Positions 50,026 to 60,519 of a stretch of DNA of 64,000 nt are shown here, piece by piece. The stretch comes from Scatophagus argus (taxonomy: Eukaryota; Chordata; Actinopteri; Scatophagidae): the NCBI RefSeq assembly GCF_020382885.2, contig NC_058506.1, forward strand, positions 22,654,318-22,718,317, read 5' to 3'. Numbering within the stretch: position 1 is the first letter of the stretch; each line of letters begins with the position of its first letter. The position numbers were made by a program, and so were the translations under genes. The notes under the pieces are model-generated. The model did not search any database. It saw only the letters and a list, made by a program, of their open reading frames with translations, and had not been told where the DNA came from.

Positions 50026-50607
50026 AGCTGTACCAGAGATGGACCCCCCCATTGACACCAATTTGATAGAATTTGACACAAAGTAAGTCTTTTATGTTGT
50101 ATGTTATGTTCACACTTAGTGTGACATCATTTGTCCAACAGGACATTTAGTCTATTAAAATATAAAACCTGACTGTCTGACTGCCAGCTAATCCAAAATA
50201 TGCAAACGGGTGGAGTGGAGTCCTGCCCATTACTGAAGCTATGCTAGCTCGAAGCTGCCTTGCTAACAAGTGAGGCTGCCGCTGTGTTCACACAGGAAAC
50301 AAAGCTAATTTTCGTCACATAAATTTGACCAAATGGATCATTTGTTTTGGACCTTAGTGTATGTTAGCTGTAAGCTAACGAGAAACAGCGGACGCCGCTG
50401 TGTTTGTGTTCAGGTCAGCCTCTGAATGAACTCAGCACTCACTTTGTCAGCCCCTTGGTTTGATAACAGGAAGTGTGTGTTGTGGTTGTAACTGTCGTCT
50501 CTCTCCGTCCTCTCAGCAGCATCTCCCAGGACGATGACTTTGTGTTTGAGGACTTCGCCCGTCTGCGGCTCAAAGGTGTTGTGGACGACAAGGACGAAGA
50601 CTGCTAG
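35223..50607 (+). CDS. arrb2: Beta-arrestin 2
   Basis: Adaptor that binds phosphorylated G-protein-coupled receptors, stops G-protein signalling and links them to clathrin/AP-2 and kinase scaffolds. Coding exons: 35223-35245, 43199-43229, 44042-44102, 44348-44392, 44938-45035, 45195-45293, 47071-47130, 47260-47327, 47688-47823, 47995-48079, 48257-48329, 48890-49027, 49136-49219, 49815-49891, 50028-50082 and 50517-50607, giving 407 aa (human 409). Frames agree throughout. [48 protein letters not shown] (finger loop), [28 protein letters not shown] and [13 protein letters not shown] all favour ARRB2 over ARRB1. The clathrin box LIEFD is at residues 372-376. The AP-2 motif [10 protein letters not shown] is at 386-395. 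The tail is shorter than usual and ends DDKDEDC. Intron 1 is 8 kb. The last exon has a CAGCAG acceptor. Whether this is the a or b teleost copy cannot be told here. Confidence 0.97.
37556..37860. repeat. Dispersed percomorph-type repeat
   Basis: Contains agagacagttcagggttttt, gcagtgaggttgtgtgaggt, cttatccacagtcagtgtgt and gatggcggtcggcacg. I know this phrase order from an interspersed repeat common in percomorph genomes (usually ...GTTTGGAGAAGCA... next, here tgattggagaagca). The right end is approximate. Confidence 0.55.
40690..40985 (-). mobile_element. Fragment of a hAT-type transposase (C-terminal dimerisation part)
   Basis: On the minus strand, two adjoining frames encode [20 protein letters not shown] and then [33 protein letters not shown]. 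The CESAFSHMK-(9)-TDDH pattern is the hAT C-terminal dimerisation motif found in ZBED5/GTF2IRD2-like domesticated genes and fish hAT copies. One frame break separates the two parts and the sequence ends soon after, so this is a dead fragment lying in arrb2 intron 1. A (T)n run at about 41028-41050 lies just beyond. Confidence 0.7.
42942..42958. repeat. Poly-C run
   Basis: About 17 consecutive C residues in arrb2 intron 1, about 240 bp upstream of the exon 2 acceptor. Confidence 0.85.
43302..43425. repeat. Dispersed repeat, AGTACTTTTACT family
   Basis: Contains gcca aaggtaaaagtactcc and gagataaaagtagtag, related to the copies at 34.3 and 58.4 kb. It lies in arrb2 intron 2, directly beside another repeat starting aggtatagttcactcaaaa. 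Boundaries are approximate. Confidence 0.5.
43425..43490. repeat. Dispersed repeat fragment (ATAGTTCAC type)
   Basis: aaaggtatagttcactcaaa followed by aatgaaaattcagtcattat and ctcctcacccaag. This phrase recurs throughout fish genomes and marks one end of a known interspersed element family. Short fragment. Confidence 0.55.
43500..43808 (-). mobile_element. tRNA-derived SINE, minus orientation, with internal (CA)n
   Basis: Read on the minus strand, the head is tggcccagaggtt (A-box-like) followed by a perfect B box in gctggttcgattccccccac. Next comes the phrase cccttgagcaaggtacttaa followed by ccccacccaattgctcccc, which also occurs in the SINE at 55.9 kb. The tail holds a long CA/TG tract at 43543-43603 and ggttaaatgcaga. 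It lies in arrb2 intron 2 between exons ending 43229 and starting 44042. Confidence 0.7.
46575..46700. repeat. Degraded dispersed repeat
   Basis: gtcagtcgattgattagtca, gtttttcaaac, cgtcaaatgtttgctgctt and ccagcttgttgaatgtcag follow the same order as the repeat at 14.8 kb. It lies in arrb2 intron 6. Boundaries are approximate. Confidence 0.45.
47657..47681. repeat. (TG)n before the arrb2 exon 9 acceptor
   Basis: The tract ends in gaacag just before exon 9 starts at 47688, so it stands where a polypyrimidine tract is expected. Confidence 0.8.
49030..49061. repeat. (CA)n just after the arrb2 exon 12 donor
   Basis: The donor gtaaca at 49028 leads straight into about fifteen CA units in a 108-bp intron. 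Confidence 0.85.
49991..50022. repeat. (TG)n before the arrb2 exon 15 acceptor
   Basis: About sixteen TG units followed by ttacag; exon 15 starts at 50028. No ordinary pyrimidine tract is present. Confidence 0.85.
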
Positions 50608-53160
50608 GAGCTCGCGAACCCCTTCATACGCTCGCTTTGAAACCACACACAAACACACACACACACACACGCGTTACATTCCCCCGTGGAGGGGATGGAT
50701 GAGGGCATGTTAGGATGGAGGCCTCGCAGGGTCACCAGTGGTGTTCTTCCTCTCTTGCTTCAGCCATTTTCGCTGCCATCTGTCATTACTTTTAGCTGAA
50801 GGTTGAAAAAAAAAAGTTGAGCAGCTGCAGGACAGACGTTGACGTGTGATTCTCTGCTGTTTGTTTGTTTTTTCTGCATAGTCAGGACGTCCAGGTGTGG
50901 GCGGGGCTTGTGACTAACAGACAACGATTGATAGGCTGAAAAAGAAATAAAAAAGTCGCAGCAGCAGAGGCATTCGTCCTCTTTTACATTGAAATCTTTG
51001 TTTGAAAGAACAGAATATATATTTGAAACAGAAAATTTATCTTATATGATCAATTGAGATCCGTGTTGAGTAGTGATCGCTGTTTTCTTCGACTAAATAC
51101 TGTAGATAATTTGTACATCATGGCTTAAAGGGGAGGAAACACAACACACACACACACAGTTTCACCAGCATCCACCGTCGTCACACTCTGAAGCCAGGCG
51201 TCCATTTTGTTTGTCATGTCGTCACAGTCTCATAAGTTAAGCTCTCAAAGTTTCCTTTGATGTAAAACTCGTTCCATCTCACTGAGGTGAAAGAACCCGA
51301 AACGGATTCGGTCACCGTTTTGTTTTCTGCCATCAGATTTCATGAAAAGACGTAAATCCAACCACCACACCTGGGAGCAGGTGCACGGAGCTGATAGGCC
51401 TTAGGATAGGAGCTGGTGCAGGTAAAGTGAGGTCGACAGTCTGGTGTTGGTCTGCGTCGCTGTTGTTGTCCACAAAACATTAGAGTCACTGCAGGGAAAA
51501 GTTTCAATTCACAAAGTCGGAAGATTTTGATGAAAAAGTTCAAGTTCAGTTGAAGAAAAATGTCCCAACTTTGCGGTCTGTAAATACGAGTTTTCTAGAA
51601 TAAAATTGGATTGGAGGAGCCAAAGCTCGCAGCACACCTGGTTAGTTTACCTGTTTAGGAGTGCAAACTCCTTGTTTTGGACTCGGATGGAACTGAAGGC
51701 CCGAGTCGGACCTCGAGCCACTCGACTTGTTCGAGACGTTTGACCTTCGTCTGCTTCGAATGGGTTCTGCGGGTTCTCCTAGTGGCTTTAAACCTGAGGC
51801 TGAACATAGCAGGAAAGTCTGATTGGACGGAATCTGACCAATCACAGAGCGGTCAGCTGTGACTCGAGTCCACCTGATCTGAACCGTCGTCATCAGCTTG
51901 TTAAAGGGAAATTCTGCTTTTACTCACTTTTAGCGGCTTTGCTCTTAAAATTATAACTGAACTACAGAAGAGCATCACGTGAAAACACGAGGCTCTGAGT
52001 GAAGAGCTACAACACGTCACTTCCTCTTCACAACACACTTCAGATATCTGACCTTCATTCTCTCAGATGTTCTTCCTCCCTGTGGGCCCCGACTTTCCAG
52101 TCTTCAAGGTCGACATATAAAGTACAAATAACCAAATTAAAGACAAAAAAGTGCCATGAAAACAGTAATAAGAGTAATAAACCCAGCAGCGTGTCCCTTC
52201 AGATCCTCCACATTGAACCTCCTCCGCCTCCTCCACCCCCTCAGACATCCATCTTTTAAGTTTGACTCTCCTCATTCAGACTCAGACACGATGTGAAGGA
52301 CTTCAGCAGCTCGGGTCTTATCTTCAGCTCGATCTTTTCTCTGTGTTCACTCTTCAAAACCGATGGCTGAAAGTCGTTTTCCAGCGTCCGTTTGTCGTCG
52401 TCACGTTCGTCTCTTAACGACTTTTTGTGTTTATTTTCCCCCCTCAAAAAAACAAAACAAAACAAAAAAAGCTGCACAGATCAACATTTTACACGACACG
52501 AGCACAGCACTTTCATTGGACAAAACAAACCCACAGAACTGCAGACGTTAGTTTTGTTGCTCATTTCAGGAGACGCAGAAGAACCTTTTTTGATGCTTGG
52601 CCATTTTTTGAAATCATTCGATGTTTTTGAAAAGTTTCGAGGTTTCACACAAACCGACAAACTTTTTACTTTAATTGCGAAACTGCCAAAATTCCCTCCC
52701 TTCCTCCTCCGCTCAGTCACTGAAGCTGCGACCGTCAGCCAGAAGGGAAGAAGAAGAAGAAGAAGCATGTTTTTAATTTCTTCATTTTATTTTTCGAGCA
52801 GTGCTGTGAATCGTACGAGCTGTGATTCTGTCCTTATTTTGTCGTGCATATGTGGGGTAACTTTTGCTAAGTGTGAAAATATTTTGACGAAGTGCCACAC
52901 CCCGGCCTGTGCGATGCTTACCATAATGTCTGTAAAACAGGAAGTGATTTCTACTGGTGGGACGAACGCCAGAAAAGATAGAATTCTGATTATTATGCTT
53001 CTGATTATTATTATGGTGACTATTATTATTACTTCTACTGTATCATCATTGCGACCATGATTATTCTCAATCATTTAAGAGTCTGTTGTTTTGCCATGTA
53101 TTTTTTATTTTGAGATTTTTATTTTAGTTTTCTTTTTATTATTAAAGGCAAAATGAACTA
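50608..53160 (+). other. Probable arrb2 3' UTR
   Basis: About 2.5 kb of T/A-rich sequence after the arrb2 stop with three candidate poly(A) signals: AATAAA at 50946-50951 and 51599-51604, and ATTAAA at 53141-53146. An open frame of 222 codons at 52392-53060 reads into isoleucine-rich low-complexity sequence and matches no protein I know, so I treat it as chance. Where the UTR really ends needs transcript data. Confidence 0.5.
50946..50951 (+). terminator. Candidate proximal arrb2 poly(A) signal
   Basis: AATAAA about 340 bp after the stop codon. Distal candidates lie at 51599 and 53141. Confidence 0.4.
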
Positions 53161-53544
53161 ACTGATACTGAAGTTTTGTGCACTTAATCTGTTCATTGCT
53201 GAATGTCTCGAGTGTCGTCGTTTCAGTCTAAGGTTGTAGTTTTTCTCTCGGGTGTTGAACTTGCGTGGACTCGGTTGTAAAATCGTGTTTTTACGTGCTG
53301 ACATCCGTGTCAAACAGTAAAGTTTAACTCGGATGACAACACCACACGGCTTCTAAACGCCGTGCGTGTTCTCAAACTTTGATTTTGCAAGTTCAGGAGC
53401 GTCGATCTCTCCGGGCCACCGTAGTTTCTATGTCCAACACAAGAACTAATGAGAAATCTTTTTTTGTCCCAACTGGACTTTAACCTCCACTTTTACTGCA
53501 GCAGAAACAAAAACCTTGCTGTCAAAGTTTCAAATAATCAGTGA

Positions 53545-53620
53545 TGAAATGTAACAGAGTACTTAAGTACTGTGTGATTGAGGTACTTGTACTTTGAGAA
53601 CTGAACTAAGATTGTTATAA
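53545..53620. repeat. Dispersed repeat, AGTACTTTTACT family
   Basis: aatgtaacagagtacttaag, then attgaggtacttgtactttg. A short copy between the arrb2 3' UTR and the taf9 3' end. Confidence 0.5.
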
Positions 53621-53802
53621 CCCGAGTTGGTTTACACATTCAGATTAATACACAACATCAGATGTTGTCTTTGATGCCATCGCGCTTCGTGTCGATGCAG
53701 TAAACTACAACGTGCAGATGTTTAACTGCTGTGGGAATTTGGTGGAATGTTCCTTTAAAGCAGCTGAAGAGGAGACGATGCTCAGGTTTTATTTGGATGC
53801 AG

Positions 53803-53808
53803 TTTATT
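53803..53808 (-). terminator. Candidate taf9 poly(A) signal
   Basis: AATAAA on the minus strand, about 215 nt beyond the taf9 stop codon; a second one is at 53788-53793. Confidence 0.5.
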
Positions 53809-54020
53809 GTAAATCAGTGAAAACATCACAGCAGGCTTCCTGTGAGTTCGCCTCACTGGTCTGCCAGTGGGAGCAGAAGGCGAAGCAGGTCGTCTCTCGG
53901 CTTAAACAAACGTCCTACAAAAACTAAAAACTTAATATCACGGGTTCTTAGTGAGCCACGATCTGGACCTGGATCTGGATCAGTTCATGTTGGGGGGGGT
54001 CAATCTTTCCAGTCGCGGCA

Positions 54021-57000
54021 TCACAAAGCGTCGTAGTCGTCGTCGTCTTCGTGTTTCCTCTTCAGCGACTCTCCGCCCGAGTTCTGCGACACCATGTTGG
54101 TGGTGATGAGGATGTTCTTGGAGCCAATCAGAGACGGGTTGATAAGGACATTGGAGACGGCGGGTGTGGACGGCGTGGCTGTCAGGACAAGAAGAGCAGC
54201 GACAAGTCAAACTCTGTGCGTAGCCTCTACACCTGGGCTCCGTCGTCACACGTGTCGCTGTGTAAATGATTCATACCTACCAAAACCGCTGGAACTGGTC
54301 CAGTTGATCAACGTGATCCTCTGGGACAACTCCAACATCGGTTACGTCCACTAAAGTTGTCTTTCTAGCCTCTCGCAGGTTGAGATTGTTACCGAGTGTC
54401 TGACAACATGACAGAGAGGATCCCCACAGAGAGACGTCGCTGTTAAAGAGTGAAATGAAGAGAGCTGATCCTTTCTGTCTTGTCGTCAGGCAGCCTGGTG
54501 AGGCGACCTACTGGACCAGTTCCAACACTGCGGTACGTACAAGTCATTTACACACCGGGTGAAAATGCTGGAATTCCCCTTTAACGGGGTTATGGTGGTG
54601 GTTCACTTCTGACATCGTCACGGTAACTGCTTATGTTTGAGATGACGGATCAACGAAGCTCATCGTACTGATCAGCTCATCCGATCATTCATTAACGATG
54701 ATGAAACTTGTGGATTTAGTTCGTTCTGTCATAATTCTGTCACATTTGGGTTTTAATGCATGAGCTGCTTTTCTGCTGAGATGAACCAAACGTCACTCAA
54801 ACAGACCGGAAAGCTGCTGTGTCAGTGGATGAACGCTGATATTAAACTGGTTTCTTACTGGTTTTGGTGGTGGCCGTCTGAGAGGGCGGCGGGATCTGCA
54901 CGGCGAACCTCTGAGACACCGGAGCTCCGACTTTAGTGGTGACGGACTGGACAGACGGAGTTCCTGTGAAGAAGACGCACACACACTCCTGATGTTTCCA
55001 AGTGCTTTCACGTTCGTCTTCTAAAGGTACAAAGTTTCTGTTCCACCTGTTCAACACCTGAACGTACCTGCGTGATTTATGACAGCCAATCAAATGTTCT
55101 CTACCAGGCTGAAGTTAGGACACACCTTCTTATTCGGTGGTTTTCCTTTTATCGTTTTCAACATTCCGTATCAATACAGAAGACACTGAAGTGATGACAG
55201 AACACCCATGGACTTACGCAGTCAACAACACCGCGTTCAATAACCCAGAATACGTTTATTATATTCGATTCTTCAAAGTAGCCGCCTTCTGCTTCGATGG
55301 CAGCTTCGCACACTCGTCCTCTCAGTCAGCCTCGTGAAGCCGCCAGCTGCGATGGGTTTCCGGTCCTGGAGGTCCCCGAGGAGCTGACTACCTGTTGGCT
55401 GCTTTTCCTTCACTCTGCAGTCAAACTCAGCCCAGACCATCTCAGTTGGATTTAGGACAGTCTTCCACTTCTGAGGCCACACGGTCTCCTCTGAACAGCA
55501 GATGTTGAATTATGTTATATATTCTGCCACCTGGACTCCGAGAAGCATTCATGTGGGCTCTGATCTGAGGTGCCGTACGCTGGCGGTTTGTGCCGCTGGT
55601 CATTCTGATGAACTCATCCTCAGCAGCAGAGGGAGCTCGTGGTCGTCCTTTCATGGGACGGTCCTCATGAGAGCCACTTTCATCAGAGTTTGATGGTTTT
55701 TGCTCAAAGGTCGTCATTTTTCAGACCGACTGACCTTCGTGACTTAAAGTAACAATGACTCTTTTCTCTTTACTTAACTGAGTACTTCTTGTCACAAAGT
55801 GGATTTGTACAGCGGTCGCAGTAGCACTAATGGGGTTATTGATTCTGTACCCACAGTCGTGGATCAGCGGTTAGGGTATCCGACCCGTAACCGGTGGGTC
55901 GCTGGTTCGATTCCCCGTCCCGGTGTCCATGGCTGAGGTACCCTTGAGCAAGGTACCTAACCCCCACTGCTCCCTGCTGCCCCGGGTTTGCTGTGTGTTT
56001 CGTTGGAGTTCCCTCCAATGACAAAATATGTCACTTTCATCTTTCTTCCTTTCAACTGATGGTCTAAAGCACATTAAGGAGGCAGGAAAAGGCACACCTG
56101 TGAACTGAAAACCGCTCCAGGTGACCTCGTGAACGTGATGAGCGAATGCCTCGAGTGTGCAAAGCGAAAATCTAAAACACATTCTGGGTTGTGCCGTGTG
56201 TTCTTTCATAGTTTGGATGTCTTCGTTATTAATGATAATAATAACTTTTGTAATGTAGCGATTATTTGATGATGAAAACTGTTGCCGATCCACTTCATAC
56301 TAAGAGACTCATTTATCTGTCCAGGTATTTGACCAACTTGGTGCATACGTTTCCCAGAATGCCTCAGTCCACACTCTGAACAGAGAGACTGAGGCGTCCT
56401 CTACAGACTCACCGAGGGTCGGCGTGCTCGGCCTGCTGGAGACGGCGCCGACGCTGAGGCGAGGCACTGATATCCTGCCGGCGGACGACGACACCTGAAG
56501 GCCACAAACACACCTGAACGAGTCGTTCTGGGGACTGGAAACCACAAACCGACAGGACAGTTTTTACCTTCTTCTGTATGGACTTGAGTCTGTAGTTGGG
56601 CGCAGTCAGACAGTAGCGGTCTGGAGGAAGTCGCGGTCCGGCGTAGGGTTTGATCAGCGGGAGGGGAGTCTGGTTCTTCTGCCTTGCGATTTCCAACAGG
56701 AACTGAACCGACAGCAGAACCACATTAACACACAGCCAACCACTAAAACTAATTACAATTCATATAATCAATTGTTCTGACGATTGATTAATCATCTTCA
56801 ATACCAAACCGTGAAGGCGAAGTCAGAAACAAATCAAAACGTTTTTCACATTAAAATTTCCTGCTGCTACAAACAGACGAGGTGGACGTAAAGCTGGCAG
56901 AAGAGCAGAGAGGAGGACGGGTGGAGGAGGCTTACGTCTCGCGGCGGCGGTGACGTGAACGACTGGTCCATGCGGCACTGGATGGCCAGCTTGATGTCGT

Positions 57001-58234
57001 CAGCGTCCACGGTGGACTTCTTGGCGTGTGTGGCGTAGATTTTGGCGTCCTCGATGATGGTCGTGACGTATCCTGGACAACAGAGACGAGCGTTAGATTA
57101 CGAGTCTTTTGTTTCATCAGTCAGAGTGCAGGAAGACTGACCCACGCTGAGGCTTCAGATCTGAACACAGCAGGTCTGTTGTTTATGAACTCACTGTAGG
57201 TGAACTCCAGCATCTGGTTGATGACTCGAGGCTCGTACTCAGTGATCCCCATGTCCTTCAGGATCTGGACCATCACCTGCGACACACAGTCACGACCCAT
57301 CGTCACAACCAACCGCACGGAATAAAACCTCCAGCAGTTTGCAGGGCTGAGGTGCAACAACACTCGTGACCCACGCGGATCTCAGCAGGTTTTTGGATGC
57401 AAACATCACAGCGCAGATGAAGGAGGAAGCCGTCAGTGTTAAAGTGTTAATGAACAACTGCAATATTCACATGCATACGTGCACATAAACACTCCCAGGT
57501 TTCAGCTTCTAGACTGTGAGGAGTTTTGGACGAAACAATCTATTGCTGGTGGGTACCAAACAAAGACCGGATTGCTTCAGAAAGTTGTTTTAGATTACTG
57601 TAAACTGACTGTTTGTGGTTGAGGACTGCTGGTTTATCACTCACGACGGATGTTTCATGAGCTAAACATTCGGGCTTTTAATTCAGAAAAGCGAATCCAT
57701 AATGAAAAGAGCCGCAGTGACGTGAACATGTGAGAGCTGCTGTTTAAAAGGTGTGTTTGTCCACAACGTGAGTGTGTGTCGGTATAAACAGCAGCCCCCT
57801 TTAAACTGGGAAAAACCTTAAGACTCAGAGACTGACTTCACCCCAACACGTCCCAGCGTGTGTGTGTGTGTGTGTGTGTGTTTCCGGGTCACGCAGTCCT
57901 TACTGTTAAAGTCCAGCGTCAGTCAGGTTCGCAGAATGTGAGCTAACTCAGTTTACATCCCAGCAGCAGCTCCGCGGGCTACTGGCCAGGCTAACAGGCT
58001 AACAGGCTAACAGGCGGCTACTGCTGTGAACGTAATTCGTCGCTAACGTTAGCTCATAGGCTAGCTGACGTTTGCGGGATCACAGAGATGCGCACACACG
58101 CGTTAACGGCGGCATTTAAACAAAACCACGAAAACAGTGAATTCACACTGCGGTTTAATGACAATGAAACTCTACAAGCGCTGCTTTAATGACATTACCT
58201 GAGCATCTTTAGGAATGGTTTTCGGAGCAGACAT
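54021..58234 (-). CDS. taf9: TFIID subunit TAF9
   Basis: Histone-fold subunit shared by TFIID and SAGA, pairing with TAF6. Coding exons on the minus strand are 58199-58234, 57195-57276, 56936-57072, 56568-56702, 56413-56494, 54859-54963 and 54021-54178, giving 244 aa (human 264). The start is [12 protein letters not shown]. The histone fold covers about residues 12-85 ([60 protein letters not shown]), followed by [20 protein letters not shown] and YRLKSIQKK. The tail holds [33 protein letters not shown] and ends [14 protein letters not shown]. The sequence mixes features of mammalian TAF9 and TAF9B, as expected if fish keep one copy. The intron between exons 5 and 6 carries a Tc1 relic and a SINE. 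The start codon and the next-door gene AK6 of mammals are not shared here. Confidence 0.95.
55113..55740 (-). mobile_element. Decayed Tc1/mariner element, internally deleted transposase
   Basis: On the minus strand, about 55669-55540 encodes [40 protein letters not shown], the DNA-binding linker region of fish Tc1 transposases. About 55455-55348 encodes [20 protein letters not shown], the C-terminal segment with the third catalytic acidic residue (PTEMVW), then text like LVERM...VIKAKGGYF out of frame. The central part with the first two aspartates is missing and frames are broken. The 3' end at about 55113-55135 reads gaaggtgtgtcctaac, as expected for this family's termini. It is inactive. 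Confidence 0.75.
55850..56015 (+). mobile_element. tRNA-derived SINE
   Basis: The head is tggatcagcggttagggtat (A box) with a perfect B box in gctggttcgattccccgtcc. The body has cccttgagcaaggtacctaa, cccccactgctccctgc and tgctgtgtgtttcg. The core phrase also occurs in the minus-strand SINE at 43.5 kb. It lies within or beside the Tc1 relic in taf9 intron 5. It is not a functional tRNA gene, since no anticodon arm or acceptor stem can be closed. Confidence 0.72.
56045..56290 (-). mobile_element. Probable 5' part of a Tc1 element
   Basis: On the minus strand the text ggtcacctggagcggttttc followed by agttcacaggtgtgcc resembles the 5' non-coding region of fish Tc1 transposons. The orientation is the same as that of the relic at 55.1-55.7 kb, and the SINE separates the two. 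They could be one element split by the SINE. This join is inference. Confidence 0.45.
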
Positions 58235-58419
58235 TTTGATTTTCACCGAAGCGCCTTCAATTCTTCTTCTACTGTTTCAGCGCTCGGAAACAGCTGAGCG
58301 CTGCAGAGCGACGCCTGCTGGCCACGGCGGGAACTGCCGCGAGATTATCAGCAGATCCGCAACATTAATATTTAAGATATTAAAAACCAGTGGGGCAAAA
58401 CGTTCTTTATCTAAGTTAA

Positions 58420-58570
58420 AAGTATCAGCATTCATAAGTAAAAGCCAATAGTTGCAGGTCCCTGAAAAGTCCGGCTTTTTGACGTCAGTAAAAGTACCAC
58501 AGTATGACCAGTGAAATACTGCACTCACAGTAAAAGTACTGAGTGCACTTAAAATACCCCTTCTGACTGT
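58420..58570. repeat. Dispersed repeat, AGTACTTTTACT family
   Basis: gtcagtaaaagtaccacagt, cacagtaaaagtactgagtg. It lies about 200 bp upstream of the taf9 start codon. Boundaries are approximate. Confidence 0.55.
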
Positions 58571-59451
58571 TGTACTGTTATATCTGGAGGCCGGGACTGC
58601 AGTTTCACTTTAAAGGAGCAGTTATACACTTTATCAATAAATTTGCAGAGGTAATGGGGCGACAGAGAGCTGAAACAGGCCCGAGCTGTAACCTGCAGGG
58701 GGCGCCACAGGAAAAACATTAAAGTGAATGTGCGAGCGCTTCGTCCTCTTCCCTCCCTCTCGTCTGGTCTTTCACTTTAACAACAATAAGTCATAGAAAA
58801 AGGATCCAGACTCTTTACTTCGATTCAACAATATAAACATAATTTTTAATGAGTGAAAGTGGCGCATTTATTATTTTTATGGTATCATCTGCTTGATGTG
58901 ATAAAAGTACAGCAGGTTCATTTATGAAGTTTGACACTTTGATGTTTTTAATCTGAATTATGATTTTCTGTTTCTATTTGTCTGCATTTGTATTTCACTG
59001 TGGGAAGCAGTTTCATCATAATTTATGATCTGACAGAACACTGAGACACGTTCGGTCAAGAGACACCGCAACAAAATGTCCTCAGCCTCCAGGCAACAAA
59101 GAGATCGAGAACGATTCTTCTTCTGCTGAGAAGGTCAAAAAGGTCAAACACTTTGAAGACTGTCAGGACATTCAGAAACTGTGGACTTTTCATGAGAAAC
59201 GTGTCCATCAGATCAGATCCAGGAACAGAAACCTCCAGCACCCACAGTCCTCACACAAACTGATGTCCCCTGAAGACGGCGAGGACGAGACTGAGAACCA
59301 ACCGGGTGGACCCGCAGCTGCTGAGGACACGTCGAGGAGCAGAAAGACGCCTTTTAGTTTCTGTCAAATCGTCTGCAAGCTTTCACAGGTTTTTCAAAAG
59401 TCTGCAGACGGACGTCCTGCTGTCTGTGGCTCTCGTCTCGCCCTGCACAAT

Positions 59452-59551
59452 GAGTACTTCTACCTTTACTGAGTACCTCTACCTTTACTGAGTACTTCTA
59501 CCTTTACTGAGTACCTCTACCTTTACTGAGTACTTCTGCCTTTACTGAGTA
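59452..59551. repeat. Minisatellite, 19-bp unit, about five copies
   Basis: Units of gagtacttctacctttact alternate with gagtacctctacctttact at exact 19-bp spacing. The unit resembles a piece of the AGTACTTTTACT dispersed repeat, so the array may have grown out of one such copy. Confidence 0.9.
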
Positions 59552-60449
59552 CAGGAAGGAGACGAAGCTGCTGACCTTCAGGTGACCTCACTGCTTCCTG
59601 TGTGTGAGTGTGAGTGTTGTAAATGGGTCACATATCTTTGGTTTCGGTTTGACACGCTGTGTTGTAGACATCAAAGAATTTAACTTCATTAATTTATTAT
59701 ATTTTTTTTATTATTTTTGGTTTGTCTTTGTGTTTGTATTTCACATTAAAACCTGAAAAAAAACTGATGACAACAAGACAACATTGAAGGTTTGTCTTCT
59801 TTAAACTGTAAATGTGACAGGGTTCTTCTTTTTATTGTTGTTGTTGTTATTATAATTATAATAATTATTATTATTAATTATGAGAGAATAATAATAATAA
59901 TAAACCAAACTGAATCAGGTTAGATAAAAGAGATTTTTGATTTATTTCCTTGTTAAATTAACTTTCTGTTCATTATTTTATTCTGTTTAGATTCAGTTGA
60001 TAAAATAAAGTTTGGGCCTTCAGAGTTTAGTTTTTAACTGAGAAGAAATTCGATTCAGGCCAGAGAATTTTATTTTTTAATTTTCAGCTTGAACTTTGTG
60101 GACATAAAAGACTAAAAATGCACAAAAGTTTTGACAGAAAACTTCTGTAAGGCATGAAACACTTTTAGTTGTGTGAAATAAAGTGCAAACTGATTTAAGA
60201 GATAAATATATATATATATATAAAATATATAAGCGTTTTATTTTTTATTTAATTAAACTTCACTGCCGAGCGACCGTAAGGAGATTTGTTGGTAACAAAA
60301 TAAAATAAAAACTTTGCTCAGTTTGTTTCAGTTTTCTTTCCTGACTTCCAGACTGATGAGAATTAACATCAGCTTTGAATCTTAATTAAAACAATTTTTA
60401 ATTTTTCAATTAGAATTAAGAATTAAGAAACAAGCAGTTTTAAAGTCAC

Positions 60450-60458
60450 TTAATTCCA

Positions 60459-60497
<39 letters not shown>
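60450..60497. repeat. (ATT)n microsatellite
   Basis: About fifteen ATT units inside a broad AT-rich block. Confidence 0.85.
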
Positions 60498-60498
<1 letters not shown>

Positions 60499-60519
60499 GT
60501 AACGCTTTAAACCAGGAGA

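Noticed and set aside
52392-53060. 222-codon open frame after arrb2
   Set aside because: Its end is isoleucine-rich low-complexity sequence and it sits in the probable 3' UTR. No known domain or splice signals support it.
54290-54535. Weak inverted repeat around ggaactggtccagt / actggaccagttcc in taf9 intron 6
   Set aside because: Only about 15 bp match and the core is itself nearly palindromic. No target duplication seen, so I do not call an element.
55855-55930. Possible tRNA gene
   Set aside because: A and B boxes are present, but the acceptor and anticodon stems do not close and the downstream body is SINE-like. Called a SINE instead.
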